Positions 33,459 through 41,808 of a DNA stretch of 64,000 bases are shown here, one piece after another. The stretch comes from Bacillus sp. NEB1478 (lineage in GTDB: Bacteria > Bacillota > Bacilli > Bacillales > Fictibacillaceae): positions 3,038,001-3,102,000 of the forward strand of contig NZ_CP134049.1 of NCBI RefSeq assembly GCF_031582965.1, given 5' to 3'. The position numbers were made by a program, and so were the translations under genes. The notes below the pieces were generated by a model. That model saw only the letters and a list, made by a program, of their open reading frames with translations, was not told the origin of the DNA and searched no databases. Numbering within the stretch: position 1 is the first letter of the stretch; the number at the start of each line of letters is the position of its first letter.

Positions 33459-34412
33459 CTAATCCTGTTCAAACCAGCCTTTTTTCTTGAACCAAAGTGT
33501 CATAAGAAGACCAAGCAATATCATCATACCTAATACGTAGAAATAGCCATTTTGAGACTTCAGTTCTGGCATGTTTACGAAATTCATACCGTACAAACCA
33601 GCAATAAAAGTCAGAGGCATGAAAATAGTTGTGATTACTGTGAGTGTTTTCATAATATTATTCATGCGGTATGAGTTTAGCGAGATATGGTTATCTCGTA
33701 TATCTGAAGTCATCTCACGGGCTGAAGTCATCATATCTGTCAAACGCAGCAAATGGTCATAGATGTCATGAAAGTAGGATCTTTCATCTGCATCCAAACC
33801 AACTCGTTTAGACTCAAGCATCCGATACAGCAGTTCACGCATAGGTACTACCGTTTTTCGTAATGACAGCAAATCTCCCCTAATATCAAAGATCTGGTTG
33901 ATTAATTTTGGTGCTTCATCATCTTCATTGCTTTCAATGGACATGACGCGTTCTTCCAATTGGTGCATGATTGGAAAATACATATCGACTAGCTTATCTA
34001 TTAATTTATGAAGAAGCTCATTTTTCCCGAGTTCCTGTGGCACCGTCTTTAACTCTTTCAAATAGCTCCAGACAAAATCGATTTCTGGAACTTCTGTCTT
34101 ATGGAAAGTGACGATCATGTTTTTTGTACTAAAGATATCCACTTCGGTTGCATCGAGCGTTTTTTCATTTAGGGCATGTACAACATAGAATAGATGCTCT
34201 TCATAAAACTCCACTTTTGGACGCTGCAAAGAGTTCACGCAATCCTCAACCGCGAGTGGATGAAAATCGAAAAACGTCCGCAAAAGATTCGTTTCTTTCG
34301 TTATTGGACTATCAAAATCGACCCAAACCCAATCAGCCTGAATTTCATCTAAGCGCTCTAATGGCGGATTTATTATTACTTTTTGATTAACTACCGCTAT
34401 CGTACGGATCAT
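33459..34412 (-). CDS. corA: CorA magnesium/cobalt transporter
   Basis: 317 residues from ATG 34412 (GAAGGG upstream; a longer in-frame start at 34445 is not favoured). The large cytoplasmic N-terminal domain is followed by two C-terminal membrane helices. The selectivity loop YGMNF is present after the first helix (TVITTIFMPLTFIAGLYGMN), and the tail ends in WFKKKGWFEQD. It forms a pentameric channel for Mg2+ (and Co2+/Ni2+). It is monocistronic. Confidence 0.93.
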   Translation of the reverse strand: MIRTIAVVNQKVIINPPLERLDEIQADWVWVDFDSPITKETNLLRTFFDFHPLAVEDCVNSLQRPKVEFYEEHLFYVVHALNEKTLDATEVDIFSTKNMIVTFHKTEVPEIDFVWSYLKELKTVPQELGKNELLHKLIDKLVDMYFPIMHQLEERVMSIESNEDDEAPKLINQIFDIRGDLLSLRKTVVPMRELLYRMLESKRVGLDADERSYFHDIYDHLLRLTDMMTSAREMTSDIRDNHISLNSYRMNNIMKTLTVITTIFMPLTFIAGLYGMNFVNMPELKSQNGYFYVLGMMILLGLLMTLWFKKKGWFEQD

Positions 34413-34572
34413 TGGCAGCCCTTCCTTCTCTCTTTCTATTATCATTACCCTTTTCTTTTTATCTTTTCTACAATAATTCAGGAATTTATATTTTACAATA
34501 CGAAAGAATTTCTGAACTTCTGACTTCCAAGGATTATCAACACTATCAAATAACAGAGCTTAAAGAATAAAT

Positions 34573-34611
34573 AAAAAACCCTTGGTCCGAATGTAATGGG
34601 CCAAGGGTTTT
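34573..34611 (-). terminator. Terminator of the VanW-like gene
   Basis: Stem AAACCCTTGG/CCAAGGGTTT around a 15-nt loop, with six T on the minus strand. Confidence 0.85.
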
Positions 34612-34615
34612 GCGT

Positions 34616-35443
34616 CTATGCTTCTTGCTGGGTTGATTCTAAGAGTGGTTCATACATCATAATCGCATGATTTTCAGTTACATATTGATCATCAATTTGA
34701 TTCTTCTGTCTGTTAAACACTTTTCGATGGATAAGGTTGTGACGAAGATAGCCACCCCAATAGGCAGGCGTGATCCAATGTTCCTTTTCATAAACATGAT
34801 AGCTATGAAGTTCTTCGTTTTCCGTGCGCCATTCTCCGACAAGGTGTGTATCTGTTAAATAAAGATAAAGCTGATAGGTTTGATCCGTATTGTTTTGGAT
34901 TTGAAGATCAAGGTAATTGTAGGCACAAGTTGCTCCGCTCCCAAAAGGCTGTGTCCGTTTGGAATCAGGGAATACATCATAACTGTGTCTGTGTCGCTCA
35001 GTTACGGTTAACGGAGTGTGAAGCGTCATCCAGTAAATGAGATTTGAAAGCTGGCATAATCCTCCACCTGTTCCTTTTTGAAAGGTTCCATAGAACAAAA
35101 CCATTCCATCTACATATCCTTTTGCTCTAGTCGTTGTCCCGATACTTTTCCAATACGAAAATGTCTCACCTGGTTTAATGAGAGTACCATTCAATTTCTG
35201 AATGGCAATGCTGAGATTTTTTACTTTGTTGTGCTGAAACCACATGTCTACGTCTTTTAATTTACGCAGCAATACAGTTCTATGCGAAAAACTGACAAAA
35301 GGCAGTTTTTCGTTTTTTGCGATTTTTGCATATTTCTTCTTGTCTGTAAACCATTCTAGGTATCGTTTCATCGTGTAGTATTTTTTACCTAGCGAAATCC
35401 GAAATGCCGAACGGCGTTTCGGACGAAGCTCAAAATGGTTCAT
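34616..35443 (-). CDS. VanW family protein
   Basis: 275 residues from ATG 35443, 6 nt after GGGGG. The VanW domain is clear: IKPGETFSYWKSIG, GGGLCQLSNLIYW (Cys in a Gly-rich turn), ERHRHSYDVFPD, PFGSGATCAYNYLDL. VanW was first seen in vancomycin gene clusters, but the domain is widespread in Bacillus and its function is unknown. No other van gene is here and there is no signal peptide. Resistance should not be inferred. Confidence 0.87.
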   Translation of the reverse strand: MNHFELRPKRRSAFRISLGKKYYTMKRYLEWFTDKKKYAKIAKNEKLPFVSFSHRTVLLRKLKDVDMWFQHNKVKNLSIAIQKLNGTLIKPGETFSYWKSIGTTTRAKGYVDGMVLFYGTFQKGTGGGLCQLSNLIYWMTLHTPLTVTERHRHSYDVFPDSKRTQPFGSGATCAYNYLDLQIQNNTDQTYQLYLYLTDTHLVGEWRTENEELHSYHVYEKEHWITPAYWGGYLRHNLIHRKVFNRQKNQIDDQYVTENHAIMMYEPLLESTQQEA

Positions 35444-35472
35444 CACATGCCCCCTTTTGCTCAATTTCAGCG

Positions 35473-35510
35473 CGGGAAATAAATTGTTTGGGGTCAGACC
35501 CCATTTCCCG
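35473..35510. repeat. GGGTCTG-type palindrome, copy 1
   Basis: The 15-bp palindrome TGGGGTCAGACCCCA (35489-35503) is nested in outer arms CGGGAAAT/ATTTCCCG. Related palindromes occur at 38738 and 50896. Confidence 0.65.
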
Positions 35511-35606
35511 ACATTATGTAATTCTTTACTTAAGATAAAATTTCCTTTGATTTTTGTTGTATATTGGAGTTATTGTATAGTAGTTCACTTTATGAAATTT
35601 TAAGAT

Positions 35607-35625
35607 TTAACAATTTTATTGTTAA
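35607..35625. promoter_or_regulatory. Inverted repeat upstream of the permease operon
   Basis: TTAACAAT and its exact complement ATTGTTAA flank TTT, 18 nt before the permease start and just ahead of its GGAGG site. It could be an operator for a metal or redox regulator; identity unknown. It does not match the Zur or Fur consensus. Confidence 0.45.
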
Positions 35626-35643
35626 TGGTTTGGAGGTGTTGGG

Positions 35644-36558
35644 ATGTTTGACAAAACGTTTTATCAAATGAATACCGTGTTCATCAGCATCCTGATTGAA
35701 TCACTGCCTTTTGTTCTTATAGGTGTGCTTATCGCAGGTATCATTCAAATGTTTGTTACCGAAGAAATGGTGGCACGAATTATGCCGAAAAATAAAATAT
35801 TAGCTGTATTATTCGGAACCGTTATCGGTGCAATTTTTCCAGCTTGTGAGTGTGGGATTGTTCCGATTACACGTAAACTGATTTCAAAAGGTGTACCCGC
35901 TTATGCAGCATTTCCTTTTATGTTGACGGGCCCTGTTATAAATCCAGTTGTTCTTTTTTCTACTTATGTTGCATTCGGAAACAAATGGGATGTAATGGTT
36001 TACCGAGGCGGACTTGCGATGATCGTAGCGATGATTGTAGGTTTTATCCTTTCTATACAATTTAAGAACACAAGTGTGCTCAAAACAGAAACAGGTGCTG
36101 TTTCTAGTCACCACGCACACGCAGAAATGGCTGCAACTGTTGAGCCTGCACCAAAATTATCACTCTCCAACAAAATAACAGGGACTCTAGTTCATGCTGT
36201 CGAAGAATTTTTCTCTGTGGGGAAATACTTAGTAATCGGTGCTTTTATCGCAGCAAGCATGCAGACGTATGTAAAAACTTCAACGTTATTAGAAATCGGA
36301 CAAGGTCAAGTTTCATCATCACTTGTAATGATGGGCTTAGCTTTTGTATTATCCCTTTGTTCTGAAGCGGATGCATTTATTGCCTCTTCCTTTCAAAGTA
36401 CATTCACGATCGGTTCAATTGTTGCATTCTTAGTAATGGGACCGATGCTTGATATCAAAAACGTCTTAATGATGCTTGGTTCTTTTAGAAAGAAACTTGT
36501 GTTCAGTTTGATCGGATATATTACCGTACTCGTCTTAATCGGATCATTATTCTTTTAA
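35644..36558 (+). CDS. Permease of the YcgR/YraQ type (DUF318)
   Basis: 304 residues from ATG 35644 behind GGAGG. About eight membrane helices; the Cys-containing motif FPACECGIVPITRKLISKGV (about residues 59-78) and the second motif LSLCSEADAFIASSF (about residue 237) mark the DUF318 permease family. In streptococci and Bacillus the partner is a TIGR03943 protein, and the pair is called a two-component membrane permease complex (B. subtilis YcgR-YcgQ). The partner follows by 18 bp. The cargo is not known; conserved Cys/Glu/Asp hints at metals. Confidence 0.88.
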   Translation: MFDKTFYQMNTVFISILIESLPFVLIGVLIAGIIQMFVTEEMVARIMPKNKILAVLFGTVIGAIFPACECGIVPITRKLISKGVPAYAAFPFMLTGPVINPVVLFSTYVAFGNKWDVMVYRGGLAMIVAMIVGFILSIQFKNTSVLKTETGAVSSHHAHAEMAATVEPAPKLSLSNKITGTLVHAVEEFFSVGKYLVIGAFIAASMQTYVKTSTLLEIGQGQVSSSLVMMGLAFVLSLCSEADAFIASSFQSTFTIGSIVAFLVMGPMLDIKNVLMMLGSFRKKLVFSLIGYITVLVLIGSLFF

Positions 36559-36576
36559 AAAGGAGGTGCGTAACAA

Positions 36577-37437
36577 ATGATACGAATTTTAATATTGACC
36601 GGTTTTACCTTTTTGTTTATGCATCTTCACGCGACCGGAAACATAAGCAAATACATCAACATGAAGTATTCTTATATTTCTTTTTCAGCTATTTTCATAC
36701 TTGGTTTATTAACTCTTGTTCAATTTTATATTTACGCAAAAGGTGATGATGACGGCCATCATCATCATGATGGTGAATCATGTGCTCTGCCTGATTGCGG
36801 GCATGACCATAAAAAGCCATCCCGCCTTAAAAGTATTTTTATTAGTATTGTTCTTATTTTCCCGATCATTTCAGGACTGTTTTTCCCGATAGCATCCCTT
36901 GATGCGCAAACAGTAAAAACAAAGGGTTTTCATTTTAAGGGAGTAGAGAACAAGGATGATTACGGAGAACACCAGTTTTTAAAACCTGACAGAAGTGTTT
37001 TTTATGGTGCAGAAGGCTATCAAAGTATTATGAAAAAGGAATCAAAATCATTTACGGATCAAAAAAATATCGTGTTAAACGATGAAAACTATCTAAAAGG
37101 TATGGAGAGCATTTATTACGAACCAGGTCTTTTTCTCGGAAAAAATATTAAATTCAAAGGCTTCACATATAATGATGAGGAGTCAAAAACGAAAAGCAAC
37201 CAGCTGTTCCTCCTTCGGTTTGGTATCATCCATTGTATCGCTGACTCTGGAGTTTTTGGAATGATGGTCGAGTTTCCTAAAGGCACCAAGTTCCCAGATG
37301 ATAAATGGATTCAGATTAATGGAGAAATTGAAACGATGTATTATCAGCCATTTAAATCAGAAATACCTTATGTTAAGGTGAAGAGCTGGAAAACAATCGA
37401 AAAGCCGAAAGAAGAATATGTTTATAGAAAAAACTAG
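36577..37437 (+). CDS. TIGR03943/YcgQ-type partner of the permease complex
   Basis: 286 residues, AGGAGGTG before ATG 36577. Helices at about 1-15, 30-52 and 84-106 surround a His-rich loop DDDGHHHHDGESC, then CALPDCGHDHKK, which may bind metal. The extracytoplasmic C-terminal domain contains the conserved FLLRFGIIHCIADSGVFGMM block with Cys. It works with the upstream permease. The His/Cys-rich loop makes zinc or another metal a plausible cargo or sensor, which is inference. A terminator follows. Confidence 0.88.
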   Translation: MIRILILTGFTFLFMHLHATGNISKYINMKYSYISFSAIFILGLLTLVQFYIYAKGDDDGHHHHDGESCALPDCGHDHKKPSRLKSIFISIVLIFPIISGLFFPIASLDAQTVKTKGFHFKGVENKDDYGEHQFLKPDRSVFYGAEGYQSIMKKESKSFTDQKNIVLNDENYLKGMESIYYEPGLFLGKNIKFKGFTYNDEESKTKSNQLFLLRFGIIHCIADSGVFGMMVEFPKGTKFPDDKWIQINGEIETMYYQPFKSEIPYVKVKSWKTIEKPKEEYVYRKN

Positions 37438-37452
37438 ATACCAAACAAAAAG

Positions 37453-37478
37453 ACCGGGCATTGGCGTCCGGTTTTTTG
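37453..37478 (+). terminator. Terminator of the permease operon
   Basis: Stem ACCGG/CCGGT around GCATTGGCGT and six T. Confidence 0.75.
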
Positions 37479-37589
37479 TTTATTAAATACGTTGCCACTT
37501 TAGTTTCTCCGGTACTAACGTATCTGTAATTCGCTTTGTTCCTCAAACCTTCACTTCCTAGACCTTCTTGCTTTTAAATCAACGAATGA

Positions 37590-38300
37590 CTAATTAACAT
37601 TTTGCGATTTGATTAATGCAACGACCATTTCCCCGATCTGTCTTCCTAAAGATAATCCTTCATCATTGTCCACTTTAAAATGGACTCCTGCATATAATCG
37701 AGACATTGCGCACTCTTCCATGATTTGTTTAATTCTCATACTTTCTTGCGGAAAATAGTAGCTTAATATCATTTCAGTACATCCAGCCATTGTTGCATGT
37801 GCAGATGGGTAACCTGGAAAGCGCGGTGTAAATAGAATCGTCTTCATGTTTTTATCATATTGGCAAGGTCTAGCAACATCCCATAAATATTTAAAATACC
37901 AAGTCATCACAAACGCATCATTTACTGACGCTTGGTACAGACCCAAAAACCTTGCAGCTCTTGTAGAAGCGATACCGTACGTTTCCATTAAGTTATAAAT
38001 CATCGGAGTAACTTGTTTGCTTACCTCTCCCGTGCCCCAATATTGAGCGATCTGTATTTGCTGAGGCGTTATATTCTGCAGTGTCTTTTGAACAACAAGC
38101 AGTTCACTTGCCCAATCAATCGTATTTGGATTTTTAATTCTCCACCTGATTGTCCTTCCAAAAGGATCAATGAACTCCTCGCCTCTTCTCGTTATAAAAA
38201 ACATCGGCCAAGATCCTGCTTCAGGCGTAACTGGATTTGCAGGGGGAAATTGTTCTCCCGCATACGGATGTTCGGACCATCTTAAATAATCCCTTTCCAT
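37590..38300 (-). CDS. Vanadium haloperoxidase/PAP2-like protein
   Basis: 236 residues from ATG 38300 behind GGGGGGG; the longer upstream frame lacks a binding site. Active-site elements of the PAP2/vanadium haloperoxidase superfamily are present: YLWDVARPCQYDK, TPRFPGYPSAHATMAG and SRLYAGVHFKVDNDEGLSLG. Unlike the PAP2 gene at 32222 it has no membrane helices, as in soluble vanadium haloperoxidase-like proteins of Bacillus. Whether it is a phosphatase or oxidises halides cannot be told. Confidence 0.85.
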   Translation of the reverse strand: MERDYLRWSEHPYAGEQFPPANPVTPEAGSWPMFFITRRGEEFIDPFGRTIRWRIKNPNTIDWASELLVVQKTLQNITPQQIQIAQYWGTGEVSKQVTPMIYNLMETYGIASTRAARFLGLYQASVNDAFVMTWYFKYLWDVARPCQYDKNMKTILFTPRFPGYPSAHATMAGCTEMILSYYFPQESMRIKQIMEECAMSRLYAGVHFKVDNDEGLSLGRQIGEMVVALIKSQNVN

Positions 38301-38477
38301 AAAGCCCCCCCTTTTCTTCATTTTCCACTCTCTATCATATGAAAAAAAAGAAAAGAAATAGAACACTTTTGGCTCTTGAGGATTTATAGTTATACACACA
38401 TTTTTTGAAAGAAATCTCTGATTTAAACAAATAGCCGTTTCATACAATTAAGATGCTTCATATTATAGTGTAAAGTT

Positions 38478-38509
38478 GGCCAGGCTTTACAGCTATGGCT
38501 GGCTTTTTT
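38478..38509 (+). terminator. Orphan terminator-like hairpin
   Basis: GCCAG/CTGGC stem with a nested GC pair and six T on the plus strand, in the 38301-38856 gap. No plus-strand gene ends just before it. Besides this and the palindrome at 38738 I see nothing in the gap. Confidence 0.4.
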
Positions 38510-38737
38510 AAATGGAAGTTGGTGAACGATTTTGAAAAACGTTGTAAAACATGTTGTTTCCTTTATCGTGTCCGACTCTGAACTGTTCGCTTCTTTTTGG
38601 AACATTGTCTTTCCTTATCATTGAGAAGCCTTCACCTTTGAGGTGCTGGATAATCTGCAGGAACTATTTTTGAGCCTTCAAGGAAGAATTTCTCTTTGGA
38701 ACCATTCAATGGGACAAAACATAAAAGAATAAAAAAG

Positions 38738-38779
38738 ACAGGGGTCTGTCCCGGGGTCAGACCCGGGACAGACCCCTGT
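38738..38779. repeat. GGGTCTG-type palindrome, copy 2 (18-bp arms)
   Basis: Arms ACAGGGGTCTGTCCCGGG and the exact complement flank a 6-nt centre. The arms share GGGGTCTGTCCC with the copy at 50896. Confidence 0.75.
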
Positions 38780-38856
38780 TACATTTTACACTTTTCAATC
38801 TCCTTGCTTTTTTGGTATCATTTTCCTTAATTATACTAGAGAGGTTGCTGTTTCTG

Positions 38857-39633
38857 ATGAATTCACTTAAACAATCGTTTAATTACATTGCTTCTTCATA
38901 TGAAAAATACCGTCCAAATTATCCGAATGAAATGTTCACCGATATCATGCAGTATGCAAACCTCGATAGAAATGACTCTCTTCTGGAGATTGGCTGCGGA
39001 ACAGGTAAAGCGACAGAAGGATTTTTAAACATGGGCTATGAAAATATTACCTGTATTGAATACGGTGAAAATTTAGCAAAACTCACTAAAGAAAAATTTT
39101 TAAACTATCCAGACGTTCATGTGATTCATTCTCCTTTTGAGGGATGGGAATCGAAGGATGCTCTTTATTCACTCGCATTTTCAGGAACTGCTTTTCATTT
39201 TATTCCAGCTCAAATTGGATATCCAAAAGCAGCTTCCTGTCTAAAAGAAGATGGTGTAATCGCCTTTTTTTGGTTTGAACATGTTTCTTCCGAAGAACCT
39301 GTTTATCAAGAAATAAGTGCTATATACAAAAAACACGCCCCTCATCTGGATGACAGAGATGTACCTGCTGTAGAAGAAGTCATTGAAAACCGGAGCCTCC
39401 AAACAACGGAGTCCGAGCACTTCCATCAATTAAAAGTCCATACATACAAATGGGAACAATTATATAAACCAGAAGAATATATAGGACTACTAAACACCCA
39501 TTCTGGTCATCAAGTTTTGCCAGTGGAACAAAAACAAGCCTTATACGATGGAATTGAAGAGGTTATTATGAAACACGGTGGCCAAATCACAAAACAGCAT
39601 GTTGTTGCCCTATACTTAGCCCGAAAAAAGTAA
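38857..39633 (+). CDS. Class I SAM-dependent methyltransferase
   Basis: 258 residues from ATG 38857; the in-frame ATG at 38812 has no binding site, and AGAGAGG is somewhat far (12 nt). The N-terminus SFNYIASSYEKYRPNYP is typical of small-molecule methyltransferases (UbiE/trans-aconitate-like). Motif I is LLEIGCGTGKATEGFLNMGY, followed by ITCIEYGENLAKL. The acceptor is unknown. The gene has its own terminator. Confidence 0.86.
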   Translation: MNSLKQSFNYIASSYEKYRPNYPNEMFTDIMQYANLDRNDSLLEIGCGTGKATEGFLNMGYENITCIEYGENLAKLTKEKFLNYPDVHVIHSPFEGWESKDALYSLAFSGTAFHFIPAQIGYPKAASCLKEDGVIAFFWFEHVSSEEPVYQEISAIYKKHAPHLDDRDVPAVEEVIENRSLQTTESEHFHQLKVHTYKWEQLYKPEEYIGLLNTHSGHQVLPVEQKQALYDGIEEVIMKHGGQITKQHVVALYLARKK

Positions 39634-39640
39634 CGAATAA

Positions 39641-39681
39641 AACCAGCTAAACGGATTAACCGTTAGGCTGGTTTTTTTTTA
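39641..39681 (+). terminator. Terminator of the methyltransferase gene
   Basis: Stem AACCAGC...GG/CC...GCTGGTT followed by nine T. Confidence 0.8.
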
Positions 39682-39825
39682 CTAAAAATCTATACCTAAT
39701 GTCCTGCTATCATTTACTCTTCTTAAAAACTAGGGAACGAGTACTATTGTTTCGACATTTAAAAGGGTTTTTATCGATTAAGCTAGAATTATGGAGAAAA
39801 CACAAATGAAAGGGGGAAAAGAAAA

Positions 39826-39948
39826 ATGAGTGAAGTGATTATACGTGATTTAATTAAACGTCATTTCACCAAGAAAAACATTCATGACCCACAATTACAG
39901 CAGCTGCTGGTTCACTTACTTCTTTCAGTAAGGAAAGAAAAACATTAG
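39826..39948 (+). CDS. Hypothetical protein, 40 aa
   Basis: ATG 39826 with AAAGGGGG 7-8 nt upstream; the product begins MSEVIIRDLIKRHF and has a second helix LQQLLVHLLLSVRKEKH. A terminator follows at 40001. The strong binding site, helical composition and terminator argue for a real gene, but I know no family. Confidence 0.5.
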   Translation: MSEVIIRDLIKRHFTKKNIHDPQLQQLLVHLLLSVRKEKH

Positions 39949-40000
39949 CTGACAGATAGATAGATGTATGATTAATAATCACATTCAAATTATGAAAACA

Positions 40001-40036
40001 AGAGTACCTGGACACTCCAGTTACTCTTTTTATTTT
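40001..40036. terminator. Terminator between the 40-aa ORF and the MarR gene
   Basis: Stem AGAGTACCTGG/CCAGTTACTCT with loop ACACT; TTTTTATTTT follows on the plus strand. Confidence 0.75.
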
Positions 40037-40042
40037 GTTCTC

Positions 40043-40474
40043 CTACAAAGGACTCGGAGGTCTCATTTGCTGTGTAACGAGTTTTAAAGAGTGCATGACC
40101 GTGCTGCGTTCAAATTCACTCAAATGTGAGAAACCATCAGTTAAGCTTTCTTTCATTAAGAGGTCTATTTTCTCTGCTGTTTGTTTTCCTTTTTCGGTTA
40201 ATGTTAAAAAATAGATCCTTTTGTCATCCGGGTTTGCACTTTTTTTTACGAGATCAGCTTTCATTAAGGATTGTATCTGTCTGCTGAAAGTTGTGATATC
40301 AGCCCCGATCAAATCAGCAACCTGCTGCATGGACGGCTGATTATGATGTTGAAGTTCAAAGAGAATCTGACAATGAACAAGAGATATATTCCCCTCAACT
40401 TCCTTGCAATAATTTTTCAATAAGAGATTATATTTTCTATTGATTCCGTGCAAAAGATTTCTGACCTCTTCCAT
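40043..40474 (-). CDS. MarR-family transcriptional regulator
   Basis: 143 residues from ATG 40474, 8 nt after AAAGGGG. The winged helix region has QPSMQQVADLIGADITTFSR (recognition helix), QIQSLMKADLVKKSANPDDK and RIYFLTLTEKGKQTAEKI (wing). It would bind a palindrome as a dimer, often responding to phenolic or oxidative signals. There are no Cys in the usual sensing positions except one near residue 24. No divergent target is obvious; the neighbour at 40759 is divergent across a 284-bp AT-rich gap and is a candidate. Confidence 0.9.
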   Translation of the reverse strand: MEEVRNLLHGINRKYNLLLKNYCKEVEGNISLVHCQILFELQHHNQPSMQQVADLIGADITTFSRQIQSLMKADLVKKSANPDDKRIYFLTLTEKGKQTAEKIDLLMKESLTDGFSHLSEFERSTVMHSLKLVTQQMRPPSPL

Positions 40475-40758
40475 ACAAACACCCCTTTTCATTCACTATA
40501 AAATAAATAATTGCAAAATTCAAATAATAAAAAAGAAGATTAATTTATATTACAAAAACATTTTTATTTTTTCTGTTTTTGTGATTTTTAGGTATTTACT
40601 CCTAACAAAGTGCAAATTATCTATCTTATTAATGGTTTGTTTATTTCCATTTAGTTCAAAAGATGTACGGATGTGTATAATAAAAAGTTTTAAAATTTTA
40701 CAATCGGGTAATTAAAAATATAGAGAAAAAGGAATATGACTTGGGGGTATCATCAAAT

Positions 40759-40986
40759 ATGGAAAAAGTGGAGCAGAAACGCAGTAAACTTGGCAGATGG
40801 CTCGAACGACATAATAGAGATACAGACTGGCTAATCCGCGCCTCTGGAATTGAAAGAAAAGTTGCTGAAAATTTAGCGAAAAACCCGAATAAAAACCCGA
40901 GAATGATTACCATTCGGAAAGTATTATCTGCTGTTAAAAGAGTAGATCCAACAATAAAACTAAGTGACTTATGGGATATAAAATAA
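40759..40986 (+). CDS. Small XRE-like DNA-binding protein
   Basis: 75 residues from ATG 40759 (GGGGGT upstream); a TTG at 40741 with AAAGGAA 6 nt before it is an alternative and adds six residues. The order SKLGRWLERHNRDTDWLIRA, SGIERKVAENLAKNP, TIRKVLSAVKRVDPTIKLSD and LWDI resembles Xre/Cro helix-turn-helix proteins of Bacillus. It may be a regulator. It ends in a strong terminator next to tRNA-Arg. Confidence 0.6.
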   Translation: MEKVEQKRSKLGRWLERHNRDTDWLIRASGIERKVAENLAKNPNKNPRMITIRKVLSAVKRVDPTIKLSDLWDIK

Positions 40987-40987
40987 C

Positions 40988-41024
40988 CGTGTACCTTCGT
41001 AATTGAGGCGTACACGTTTTTTTT
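40988..41024 (+). terminator. Terminator of the XRE-like gene
   Basis: Stem CGTGTAC/GTACACG followed by eight T. Confidence 0.88.
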
Positions 41025-41031
41025 GAGAAAA

Positions 41032-41107
41032 TGGCGGCCCCGAGAGGACTCGAACCTCCGACGCACGGTTTAGGAAACCGACGCTCTATCCACTGAGCTA
41101 CGGAGCC
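41032..41107 (-). tRNA. tRNA-Arg (anticodon CCU)
   Basis: A 76-nt cloverleaf including an encoded CCA. The acceptor arms GGCTCCG/CGGGGCC, D-arm GCTCAGTGGATAGAGC and T-arm GGAGGTTCGAGTCCTC are clear. The anticodon loop TTCCTAA places CCU at 41074-41072, reading AGG codons. Confidence 0.96.
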
Positions 41108-41147
41108 TTGTCCCTATTTATTATAGTAATAATTACGCAAAACACAA

Positions 41148-41176
41148 AAAAACTGATTTCCGGCCGAAATCAGTTT
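41148..41176 (-). terminator. Terminator overlapping the end of the ParB-like gene
   Basis: Stem AACTGATTTC/GAAATCAGTT with T run on the minus strand. The first arm includes the stop codon region. Confidence 0.8.
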
Positions 41177-41664
41177 CCCTTTTTATGAAGGCTATTCATC
41201 ATTAATCTCATGCAATGAATCGTTGTTTTCTTATATTGAACAGCTATTAAAAGGACCTTAAGCTTTTGAAATGGATTTAACTTTTTAAAAGATGGTTCTT
41301 GTTTCAAAAACAGTTTTATGATGGATAAGCTTTTTGGTGTAAATGGCTCCAAAAATGGTAGTTGTCTGTGTTGCTCTAAGGTCTGGGAATGAAACCATTT
41401 CCGCATCCAATATTTGATCTCTGTTGTAATCTTATTCTCATCTATTATACATGGCGCGTATTTATTTTTTGTATGTTTTCGAAGATATTCGAAGCGGTCC
41501 TTTCCACTCACAATCGAATAATGACCCTTACTATTTTTTTTCACTACAATAATGTGCATGCAGTCCCACATCATATTTCTTAATTTTTTAACATGCTCAG
41601 TAACATGAACTGCAGGGTCAGGTTTGATTTTACTTAATGGCAGATACTCTACATTTAACCTCAT
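41170..41664 (-). CDS. ParB-like nuclease-fold protein
   Basis: 164 residues from ATG 41664, with GGAGGAGG just upstream; a longer frame to 41745 has no site. The first 90 residues (EYLPLSKIKPDPAVHVTEHV, IIVVKKNSKGHYSIVSGKDR) follow the ParB/sulfiredoxin-like domain, including the GKDRFEYLR element. The rest is basic and helical and unrecognised. It is not a chromosomal ParB (no helix-turn-helix). A nucleic-acid role is possible. It is transcribed alone toward the tRNA gene. Confidence 0.7.
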   Translation of the reverse strand: MRLNVEYLPLSKIKPDPAVHVTEHVKKLRNMMWDCMHIIVVKKNSKGHYSIVSGKDRFEYLRKHTKNKYAPCIIDENKITTEIKYWMRKWFHSQTLEQHRQLPFLEPFTPKSLSIIKLFLKQEPSFKKLNPFQKLKVLLIAVQYKKTTIHCMRLMMNSLHKKGN

Positions 41665-41748
41665 TCGCCTCCTCCTTTTATTAAAGCTATGCAGATGATT
41701 TCGTTTTCTTAGCATTATATGTTTAAATATAGGCGTTCGGTGCAAACA

Positions 41749-41800
41749 AAAAAAGCCATCTTCTCAGAAACGATTACTCGACGCTCCTTGAAGACGGCTC
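41749..41800 (-). terminator. Terminator of the desaturase gene
   Basis: Stem GCCGTCTTC/GAAGATGGC (one wobble) with a long loop and seven T on the minus strand. Confidence 0.75.
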
Positions 41801-41808
41801 ACACAACA

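Noticed and set aside
34616..35443. Vancomycin resistance
   Set aside because: Only a VanW domain is present; no vanHAX or two-component genes.
40698..41066. 122-codon minus-strand ORF
   Set aside because: Antisense to the XRE-like gene and runs into the tRNA gene.
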